Part shown: one piece after another, positions 1-9,887 of the stretch
Layout of the letters: each line of letters starts with the position of its first letter
Position numbering within the stretch: position 1 is the stretch's first letter
Program-made: the position numbers and the translations under genes
The notes under the pieces: model-generated
The model's input: the letters and a program-made list of their open reading frames with translations, nothing else
Databases searched by the model: none
Told to the model about the DNA's origin: nothing
Assembly (NCBI GenBank): GCA_029891385.1
Contig: CM057228.1
Span: forward strand, 71,377,523 to 71,441,522
Reading direction: 5' to 3'
DNA from: Erythroxylum novogranatense
Lineage: Eukaryota > Streptophyta > Magnoliopsida > Malpighiales > Erythroxylaceae
DNA length: 64,000 nt

Positions 1-1736
1 GAAACTACACAGCTTTATAAAAATCACAATAAATACAAATTTTATCATTTTTGAGCCATCTTTGGATATGTGATAGATATGAGTCTATTGAAAATGGAGA
101 TTTTAATCACCTTAATTGGATGAGAAATGAATAAGTTATAATGATTTGAGACAGGAAGGGTCCAACTCATGACTGAATATTAAGGCTGACTGTAAATGGG
201 ATATTTGGAAGCCTTAATGACTGAATTAGAAAATGGTCATAAAAGAAAAAATGTGAATTTATGTGTTAACTAGAGGTATGGAAAGTTTGAAAAACATTAG
301 AACTATGTATAAAAAGTTATGCTTTCACGAATGAGACCTATGCAGATGAATTAGTGAATAAAATATAAATTTATAATGATATATGTTAAGAAATGAGGTT
401 TATGTAAGAATGACTAATGTGGGTATATGAAATTTTCATGCTTGTTACCCAATAGGTTGTGAAAGTAGACAAGGAATATAACTAGAAGTCATACCTAATA
501 CCTCTCAAGTTTAAGAAAATTAGAAAAGAGATCAAAACCCCTAAAACAGTCGAGGTGAGTATAATCATGCTACTATACTTGTGTAGTAATCCTTTCTTTT
601 ATCTTACGGCTTGTTAAATTGTTCTCAAACCTATATGACTTTTTTGATATATGACTCCATGTGATTGATCCTAGCATGTTGTATGCCAGATTGACCAGAT
701 GATATTCAAATTCTTTGCATCTTCTGATCCCGTTGTTATGTTGAACCTATTAATTGCAATTCTTTGATGAACCATGTTTTTCTTGTTAGCCATAATTGGT
801 GAGTTCACAGGATACCTAGCTGATGGAGTATATTATCAGACCATGTGTACATAGGTAACCCATGATGATGGGTTAGATCTGGTCCTACGGAGAGGCGGGG
901 CTCTCAAAGGAGGTTAGCCAACCTTGTCTAGAATAAGAAAAAGGGAGATATGTTGTACTAACATGCCTCTGTCTCTTCTTAAGAAATTCAGAAAAAATCA
1001 GAACTCAGAAATGAGAAAGCTTAGAATTTGAAATCCTATAGAACTCTACCAAAGAAAGAACCCAAAAATTCATAAAGACTTCAGAAACCAGATTCATTTT
1101 TTTAATAGAACAATTCATATTAAGCTTTATTGTTGATGCTCATGTGATTGCCGCATTTGACATTACTACTTGTTTATTCATTGATGCCATATACTATTGC
1201 TTAGAATACCACAGACTATTCTTGTGCAGCTAGTCTTGTGTTACCTAGCCTCACAAGCATGGTAGCATGTTTATATCTCACTGAGTCGTGTTGTAGACTC
1301 ACCTCTCACTATCATCATTTCAAGGGATTGGCAGATCGTACGAGAGAGAAATCTAAGCCTTTTGAGACTCGCTTGGATAAACATACAAGTAATTTTTTTG
1401 GCATGATATAAATTGCAGATGTTTATAGTTGCTCCATGGTTTGTCATAATCATATGTACATGATACATGTATGGATATGCTATGTTGTTGAGAACAATGT
1501 CAGTTGATGATATGAGATGATCATAGATTGGCAGATAATGTATGTTAGAATTGCAAATTGAGATCCTTACTTCTTTCAAAACTATTATGCAGGTATAAGG
1601 ATTAATCAGACAAATGAATGGGTCACACCAGATTTTCAGTAGAATATAGAAAAAAATTAGGCTTACTATAGGTTTTGGTGGCATTAAGCCTACCCATTCC
1701 CTAGTGCCAACACGGTCCAAAAAGCGAGTTGTGTCA
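1..1736 (+). mobile_element. 3' part of a Ty3/gypsy LTR, cut by window edge
   Basis: This stretch is collinear with about 40380-42262, the 3' two thirds of the solo LTR in the middle of the window, and ends in the same way (GTGTCA at 1731-1736) before satellite resumes at 1737. It lacks about 130 bp present at about 40730-40860 in the other copy; the join is near 358. The candidate splice acceptor that reads TTTCAG at 41840 is TTTCAA here (near 1323). Open frames inside it, such as minus-strand 1271-1720, show no protein similarity I recognise and are chance frames. Whether this is a solo LTR or the 3' LTR of a full element cannot be told, because the other side is outside the window. Confidence 0.85.
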
Positions 1737-4700
1737 TATATTAATCATTGTTAATCATAATTGAATAAGATTAGCAGTTAATGATTAATAACTAATTTGT
1801 AAATAAAGTATAATTTAATAAATCATTTAATTTATTATATTCTAATTACCATTATTAATCAAGTATCACATTTTCATAAATCAATTAATTAATTATATTT
1901 TAACTAACTCATAATATTTTAATTACATATATTTTATATACTAAATTAATAAAATTGAAAATATAATCAATTAATTAATAGATTAATTATATTTTAGTAA
2001 ATCAATACTAATTAATTAGTGATTTAATAACAAATGTTATAAAATTATATAGGCGTTAATTACCCATAAAAATAAAATAACATGCACAACATAGTCGACA
2101 CACACACGTGAATATTAAGTCACCGCTTGAGTACTTACTTATATATATATACATTAATTAATTAATAATATATTAATCATTATCAATTATAATTGAATAA
2201 GATTAACAGTTAATGATTAATAGTTAATTTATAAATATAGTATAATTTAACAAATCATTTAATTTATTATATTATAACTACCATTATTGATCACGTATCA
2301 CATTTTCACAAATCAATTAATTAATTATATTTTAACTAACTCATAATATTTTAATTACATAAAATTATATTTTAATTTTCTAAATAGTTGACTATGTTGT
2401 GCATGCTATTTTATTTTATGGGCAATTAACACCTATATTAAGTCACAGAGCTTGAATACTCACTTATGTATATATATACATTAATTAATTAATAATATAT
2501 TAATCATTATCAATTATAATTGAATAAGATTAACAATTAATGATTAATAGTTAATTTATAAATATAGTATAATTTGACAAATCATTTAATTTATTATATT
2601 ATAACTACCATTATTAATCACGTATCACATTTTCACAAATCAATTAATTAATTATATTTTAACTAACTCATAATATTTTAATTATATAAAATTATATTTT
2701 AATTTACTAAATAGTTGTAATTAAATTTAATACAATTTTTAGGAATATGTAATTAAAAAGGAAAATATTTTAGATGCATCAATAATAACATAAGTAATAA
2801 TTACGTGTTAATAATCAATAATTAATTAACTAATTATTAAGGTTTCAATAAATAAATTATTTAATTATGTATTGATTATTATGAAATACTTTTAATTGAT
2901 TTTATTTAATTAAGGAATTAAAATAGATCTTTTCACGGTGTGAAACTTAAGTCACGTCTGTGACTCCAATAATATTAATTTTTATTTTATTTTAAGTAAT
3001 TAATTATTTTGTAATTAATTAATAATATATTATATTTAGTGAATTAATTTTATATATTTTATATTTAATAAAAATGAAAAATATAAGCATTGGTTCAATT
3101 AATTAATTAATTATATTTTAGTAAATCAATACTTAATTAATTAGTGATTTAATAACAAATGTCATAAAATTATATAGGCGTTAATTGCCAATAAAAGAAA
3201 ATACACCTCTGAATATTAAGTCACAGGCATGACTACTTACCTATATATATATATATATAATATTAATGATTGTTAATAATAACTGAATAAGATTAGCACT
3301 AATGATTAATAACAAAATTGTAAATAAAGTATAATTTAATAAATTATTTAATTTATAATATTCTGATTACCATTATTAATCAAGTATCACATTTTCATAA
3401 ATCAATTAATTAATTATATTTTAACTAACTTATAATATTTTAATTACAGGAAATTATACTTTATTTATTAAATAGTTATAATCAAATTAATTAAAGAATT
3501 TTTAGGAATATGTAATTAGAAAAGGAAAAATATTTTAGACGCATCAGTAATAACATAAGTAATAATTACGTGTTAATAATAATTAATTAATTAATTAATT
3601 ACTAAGATTTCAACAAATAAATTATTTAATTATATATTGATTTTATGAAATATATTTTAATTGATTTTATTTAACTAAGGAATTAAAATAAATATTTTCA
3701 CAAGTGACACTTAAGTCATAAATTGTGACTACAATAATAATATTTTAATTTTATTTTAAGTAATTAATTATTTTCTTATTAATTAATAATATATATTATA
3801 AAATTATACAAGCGTTCATTGCAATTAAAAGAAAATAACTTGCATGACATGTTAGTAATGCTTGTGAATATTAAGTCACAGTAGCGACTACTTACTTATA
3901 TATATATGCATTAATTAATTAATAATATATTAATCATTATAAATTATAATTGAATAAGATTAACAGTTAATTATTATAAATTAATTTATAAATAAAGTAT
4001 AATTTAATAAATCATTTAATTTATTATATTATAACTATCATTATTAATCAAGTATCGCATTTTCATAAATCAATTAATTAATTATATTTTAACTAATGAT
4101 AATATTTTAATTGCATGAAATTATATTTTAATTTGCTAAATAGTTATAATTAAATTCATTAAAGATATTTTAAGAATATGTAATAAAATGGGAAAATTAT
4201 TTCAGATGCATTATTAATAACATAGGTAATATTACGTGTGAATAGTCAATAATTAATTAATTAATAAGATGTCAATAAATCAATTATTTAAATATATATT
4301 GATTATTATAAATTATAATTTAATTAATTTTATTTAATTAAGGAGTAAAATAAATCTTTTCATAGGCGTGACCCTTAAGTCACGTCGGTGACTAGGTAAT
4401 AGTAAAAGCTTATTTTATTTTAATTAAATAAATAATTATTTATTTTGTTATTGATCAATACTATACTTACGCAATGCCTGTGACTCCTATAATAATAAAA
4501 TTTCATTTTATTTGAAGTAATTAATGAATTAATTATTTTATTATTAATTAATAACATAATACAATTAGACAATTAAGTTTATTTATATTATATTTGATAA
4601 AAATTAAAAATATAGGCTCTAATTCTATTTAATTAATTAAAGAATGCATTAATTATATTTTAATAAATCAATACTTAATTAATTATTTAATTAATAAAAA

Positions 4701-4804
4701 TTATATAAAATTATATAGGTGTTAAATGCCCTTAAAATAAAATAAAATGGACAACATGGTAGTCATGCATTTAAATATTAAGTCACAGGCGTGATTATTT
4801 TCCT
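1737..4804. repeat. A+T-rich complex satellite array, left block
   Basis: Tandem but diverged monomers built from the same ordered segments: a TA run followed by an ATTAATTAATAATATATT stretch, TTTAATTTATTATATTCTAA, the AATCAAGTATCACATTTTCA landmark, ATAATAACATAAGTAATA, and GTCAC/GTGAC boxes. The landmark recurs near 1857, 2291, 2621, 3380 and 4046, so the first two monomers here are short (about 330-430 bp). No coding potential: all frames are closed by TAA and TAG. Confidence 0.9.
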
Positions 4805-4897
4805 ATTTTTTTAAGCAATTGTAATTTTATTAATACATAGCCCTACAAAAGTATATAAAATACAATACAAAGGACATGTAAATAAACCATGTAATAC

Positions 4898-5466
4898 TCA
4901 TAGTTTATACCGTATGTATGGAACAAAAAGTTGTTCCATACGCAAGATTTTTCGAAGATGAAAAGGTAGAGAAACTTCCGTCACAAATTGTGTCGAATTA
5001 CCACTCGATGCTAAGTTTGCTAAAAAGTCCACAAAGCTATTAACCTCTCGATAAACATGAACAATGGACGACGTCGAGATAGAGAGCATACGTCGAATAT
5101 CTTCAAGCGTTGCTTCGTACCTCCAAGGCCAAAAATCTGAACTATGGTTCAATAGCTGCACAATGCCCATATTATCCGTTTGAACCTGTATTTTTCGAAA
5201 CCCACAGGCAACACAAAACCGAAGGCCACAAACTATGGTCTCTACTTCCATGGCAAAGCTAACATTTAAGTTACAGTATCGACACTCAGCAAACAAGAAG
5301 GAACCATTGACATAACGTACCACAAATCCACATCCTGAAGGACCGGGACATCCAAGCAATGAGCCATCCATATTTAGAACAACTTCACAATCATCCGGGG
5401 GCCTCCAACACAAAGTCACAATCACCGGCTTGCGAGGCAATTGAAAAAAACAGTTAAACGAGCAGG
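4898..5466 (-). pseudogene. RNase H domain (RVT_3 type) of a truncated LINE ORF2
   Basis: The C-terminal RNase H domain of plant LINE polyproteins cleaves RNA in the RNA-DNA hybrid made during reverse transcription. The frame is open for 200 codons from an ATG at 5500 to a stop at 4898, but its first dozen codons lie in flanking satellite, so that ATG is accidental. Counting from it, the acidic residues expected for catalysis are all visible: D45 in NMDGS, E85 seven residues before the GL pair, D109 in QTDN, and D158 in REVNSFVDFLANLA. The endonuclease and reverse transcriptase domains are absent. No frameshift or stop interrupts the domain, which suggests a fairly recent insertion. It could also derive from the free-standing RNase-H-like proteins annotated in plant genomes, but the A run and AATAAA favour a LINE 3' end. 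Confidence 0.75.
4916..4941. other. Perfect 11-bp hairpin near LINE 3' end
   Basis: Arms GTATGGAACAA (4916-4926) and TTGTTCCATAC (4931-4941) are exact reverse complements around a 4-nt loop. The hairpin overlaps the last codons of the RNase H frame, about 105 nt upstream of the A run in sense orientation. A role in 3'-end recognition by the LINE reverse transcriptase is possible but unproven. Confidence 0.6.
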
Positions 5467-5940
5467 ATATAGAGCAACTAATTAATAATAAATTAATCAT
5501 TATTAATTATAACTGAATAAGATTAATAGTTAATGATTAATAATTAATTTATAAATGAAGTATAATTTAATAAATCATTTAATTTATTATATTCTAATAA
5601 CCATTGTTAATCAAGGGTCAAATTTTCATAAATCAATTAATTAATTATATTTTAACCAACTAATAATATTTTAATTACATGAAATTATATTTTAATTTAT
5701 TAAATATTTGTAATTAAATTCATTAAAGATATTTTAAAATTTGTAATTAAAATTGGGGAAAATATTTATGACATATTAATAATAACATAAGTAGTAATTA
5801 CATGGTCATAATCAATAATTAATTAATTAATAAGATTTAAATAAATCAATTATTTAATTATTGATTGATAATTATGAATTATGTTTTAATTAATTTTATT
5901 TAATTAAATAATTAAAATGGATCTTTTAATAGGCGGGACA

Positions 5941-5942
<2 letters not shown>

Positions 5943-5978
<36 letters not shown>
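5943..5978. repeat. (TA)18 microsatellite
   Basis: An uninterrupted TA run replaces the usual short CTATATATATAC of other monomers, so it is a local expansion at a fixed monomer position. Confidence 0.95.
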
Positions 5979-5982
<4 letters not shown>

Positions 5983-7298
5983 CATCAATTAATTAATAAT
6001 ATATTAATAATTATTAATTATAACTGAATAAGATTAACAGTTAGTGATTAATAAATATTTTATAATTAAAGTATAACTTAATAAATCATTTAATTTATTA
6101 TATTCTAATTACCATTATTAATCAAGTATCGCATTTTGATAAATCAATTAATTAATTATAATTTCATTTACTAATATTATTTTAATTACTTAAAATTAAT
6201 TTTAATTTACTAAATAGTTGTAATTAAATTCATTAAAGAAATTTTAAGAATAAGTAATTTATTATATTTTAAAAATCAATACTTACTTAATTAATTATTT
6301 AATTAAAATGTTATAAAATTATATAGAGGTTAATTCCCGTAAAAGGAAATAACATGTACAACATGCTAGTCATGCTTGTGAATATTAAGTCACAGTGTGA
6401 CTACTTACCTATTTATATACATCAATTAATTAATAATATATTAATCATTATTAATTATAACCGAATAAGATTAACAGTTAATGATTAATAATTAATTTGT
6501 AAATAAAGTATAATTTAATAAGTCATTTAATTTATTATATTCTAATAACCATTATTAATTGAGTATCATATTTTCATTAATCAATTAATTAATTATATTT
6601 TAACTAACTGATAAAATTTTAATTTCATGAAATTATATTTCAATATACTAAATAGTTTTAATTAAATTCATTAAAGATATTTTGTGAATATGTAATTAAA
6701 AATGGGAAAATATTTGAGACGCATTAATATTAACATAAGTAATAATTATTTGTTAATATTCATAAGATTTCAATAAATCAATTATTTAATTATATATTAA
6801 CTATTATGAATTATATTTTAATTATTTTTATTTAATTAACAAATTAAAAATTGATCTTTTCACATGCGTGACACTTAGGTCACGTCTGTGACTCTATAAT
6901 AGTAAAAACTTATCTTATTTTAACTAAATAATCAATTAATTATTATGTTATTAATCAATAATATACTTAAGTCACGCCATGACTCCTAAATAGTAAATTC
7001 TATTTTATTTTAAGTAATTAATCAACTGATTATTTTGCTCTTAATTAATAATATATTATAATTAGTCAATTAATTTTATATATGTTATATTTATTAAAAA
7101 AGAAAAAATAACCACTAACTCCACTTAATTAATTGAAGAATAAATTAATTTTATTTTAAGAAATAGATATTTATTTAATTAATTATTTAATAAAATATTA
7201 TAAAATTATATAGGGGTTAATTGCTGTAAAAATAAAATAACATGCATGACATGGTGGTCACGCTTTGTGAATAACATGCCACATGTGTGACTACTTAC

Positions 7299-8131
7299 CT
7301 ATATATATACATCAATTAATTAATAATATATTAATCATTATTAATTATAACTGAATAAGATTAATAGTTAACGATTAAAAATTAGTTTGTACATAAAGTA
7401 TCATTTAATTTATTATATTCTAATAACCATTATTAATGAATTATCACATTTCCATAAATCAATTAATTAATTATATTTTAACTAACTTATAATATTTTAA
7501 TTACATGAAACTATATTTTAATATACTAAATAGTTGTTATTAATTTCATTAAAGAATTCAAAGACATTAATAATAACATAAGGAATAATTAAGTGTTAAC
7601 AATCAATAATTAATTAATTAATAGGATTTCAATAAATCAATTATTTAATTATATATTGATTATTATGAATTATATTTTATGTAATTTTATTTAATTAAGG
7701 AATTAAAAATAAATCTTATCATAGGCGTGATACTTAAGTCACGCTTGTAACTCCTATAATAGAAAAGTTTATTTTATTTTGATTAAATAATCAATTAATT
7801 ATTTTGTTACTAATCAATAATATACTTAAGTCATATCTGTGACTCTTATATTAATAAAATTCTATTTCATTTTAATCAATTAATCAATTAATTATTTTGC
7901 TATTAATTAATAATATATTATAATTAGTCAATTAATTACATATATTATACTTAATAAAAATGAAAATATATTTAATTAAATAAATTAATTATATTTTAAG
8001 AAATATATTCTTATTTAATTAATTATTTAATAAAATATTATAAAATGATATAGGGTTACTTGCTCGTAAAAAATAACATGCGACATGGTAGTCGCACTTG
8101 TGAATATTAAGTCACGGGTGTGACTACTTAC
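7299..8131. repeat. Representative satellite monomer (about 833 bp)
   Basis: Runs from one CTATATATATAC landmark to the next. In order: TA run; ATTAATTAATAATATATTAATC; TTTAATTTATTATATTC; CACATTTCCATAAATC; ATAATAACATAAG; a 92-bp module starting at ACTTAAGTC (7732) and its diverged copy starting at 7824; AATATTATAAAATGATATAGG; and the terminal box cluster ending in GTCAC-GGGT-GTGAC (8111-8124). Other monomers follow the same order with segment gains and losses. Confidence 0.75.
8111..8124. other. GTCAC-N4-GTGAC dyad, representative of the satellite boxes
   Basis: A 5-bp inverted repeat around 4 bp (GTCACGGGTGTGAC). Equivalent dyads occur at 14524-14537, 15560-15573, 23689-23702 and 48527-48540, and in degenerate form throughout the satellite. 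They hold nearly all CG dinucleotides of the array. Function is unknown; a protein-binding site or a recombination-prone hairpin are both conceivable. Confidence 0.6.
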
Positions 8132-9360
8132 CTATATATATATACATCAATTAATTAATAATATACTAATAATTATTAATTATAACTGAATAAGATTAAT
8201 AGTTAATGATTAATAATTAATTTATCAATAAAGTATACTTTAATAAATCATTTAATTTATTATATTCTAAGTACCATTGTTAATCGAGTATCACATTTTC
8301 ATAAATCAATTAATTAATCATATTTTAACTAACTCAAAATATTTTATATAGATGAAATTATATTTTGATTTACTAAATAGTTATAATTAAATTAATTACA
8401 GATATTTTAAGAATATGTAATTAAAAAGGGCAAAATATTTTAGACGCATTAATAATAACATAAGTAATAATTACGTGTTAATCATCAATAACTAATTAAT
8501 TCATTGATTTTAATAAATCAATTAATTAATTATATATTAATTATTATGAATTACATTTTAATTTATTTTATTTAATTAAGGAATTAAAAATATATCTTTT
8601 CACAAAAGTGACACTTAAGTCACGATTGTGACTCAATAATAATAAATTTTATTTTATTTTCAGTATCTAATTATTTTAGTATTAATTAATAATATATTAT
8701 AATTACTTGATTAATTTTTTATATTTTGTATTTAATAAAATAAAAATATAATCACTAATTCTATTTAATTAACTAAAGAATAAATTAATTATATTTTAAT
8801 AAAACAATAGTTAATTAATTATTTATTTAATAAAATTTTATAAAATTATACAGTGTTAATTGCCTATAAAAGAAAATAACTTGCAAGACATGGTAGTCAC
8901 GCTTGTGAATATTATGTCACAACGTGACTACTTACCTATATATATACTTTAATTAATTAATAATTTATTAATCATTATTAATTATAACCAAATAAGATTA
9001 ACAATTAATGATTAATAATTAATTTATAAATAAAGTATATTTTAATAAATCATTTAAGTTATTATATTGTAATTACATTATTAATCAAGTATCACATTTT
9101 CATAAATCAATTAATTAATTATATTTTAATTAACTCATAATATTTTAATTGCATGAAATTATATTTTAACTTGCTAAATAGTTATAATTAATTTAATTAA
9201 AGATATTTTAGAATATCTAATTAAAAAGGGAAAAATTTAGGCGCATTAATAGTAACAAAAGTAATAATTAGTGTTAATAATCAATAATTAATTAATTAAT
9301 TATTAATATTTAGTAAATCATATATTTAATTATATATTGATTGTTATGAATTATATTTTA

Positions 9361-9887
9361 CAATTTTTAAAAACTAAACCGTGATTAAACCAAAGAAGCA
9401 AGCGATTTAAGGGTTAATGGTTCAACGGAATTCAACAGTGGTTGAATCGGTAACTAATAAATATATTAATTTTATTTTATATATTATATATATAAGATAA
9501 TTTTTAAACATACTATTTAATTATTTATTTATTTAATTGTAAACTTAACTTAAACTTTCAAACTTTAAAATATACAATTTTTTTTAAAAGTTCGCCAAAT
9601 ACAACACAAAATAAGATAACAAAGCTCACTAGTTATATTTCATTAAAAAGATTAAAAAAAGATCACTAATCATAATATTCATTCAAGTTGAAATCATCAA
9701 AATTAAGGCATTTTAAATGGACCGGCCGATTCTTTCTTTCACCGGTTCAACAGTTTTTACCGGTTCGACCGCAAAATGAACAGGTCAATCACTCACAAAA
9801 AATACAGGCTAAACCAAACCGTTTCATGCTCCGATTCACCGGTTCTTCGGTCCGACCAACCGGTTCGATCTGATTTTTAAAACACTG
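9361..9887. mobile_element. Non-autonomous hAT transposon (527 bp)
   Basis: Flanked by a perfect 8-bp target duplication, ATATTTTA at 9353-9360 and 9888-9895, the size typical of the hAT superfamily. The left end starts CAATTTTTAAAAACT and the right end, read inward on the other strand, starts CAGTGTTTTAAAAATC, giving imperfect terminal inverted repeats. The right part carries four ACCGGTT motifs (9741, 9759, 9838, 9859), like the subterminal repeats bound by hAT transposases. There is no transposase; the 61-codon frame at 9688-9873 is incidental. The same satellite segment without the insert is at about 7668-7715 (GAATTATATTTTATGTAATT). A transposase from elsewhere in the genome must have moved it. 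Confidence 0.9.

Larger units (their letters stand above)
4805..5466 (-). mobile_element. 5'-truncated LINE (non-LTR retrotransposon) 3' end
   Basis: A GC-richer island abruptly interrupts a satellite monomer. Read on the minus strand it has an RNase H reading frame, a short 3' UTR, an AATAAA signal at 4831-4826, and an A run (seen as T7 at 4806-4812) where satellite resumes. This is the structure of a 5'-truncated LINE copy made by target-primed reverse transcription. The paralogous monomer at 22321-22350 reads straight through from TTTTCCTAT to ATATAGAGCAAC, so it acts as an empty site and fixes the borders at about 4805 and 5466. I see no clear target-site duplication. The family cannot be named from this remnant. 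Confidence 0.8.
5467..9360. repeat. A+T-rich complex satellite array between LINE and hAT insertions
   Basis: Satellite continues with monomer starts (TA run, then ATCAATTAATTAATAATATATTAATC) near 5980, 6420, 7310 and 8147, and a variant near 8950; spacings are about 440, 890, 835 and 800 bp. The first is a shortened monomer (junction near 5938). Each monomer carries GTCAC/GTGAC boxes. Nothing else is visible in the block. Confidence 0.9.

Noticed and set aside
1271..1720. 149-codon minus-strand open frame
   Set aside because: It lies in non-coding LTR sequence, has no recognisable domain, and is not kept open in the homologous segment near 41800-42250.
4898..5500. Host RNase-H-like gene
   Set aside because: The start codon lies in satellite DNA, no promoter or upstream exon is visible, and the A run with AATAAA plus the empty paralogous site fit a truncated LINE copy better. 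A domesticated fragment is not excluded.
9688..9873. 61-codon frame in the hAT element
   Set aside because: Arises from the ACCGGTT-rich end of a non-autonomous transposon; too short and without transposase motifs.
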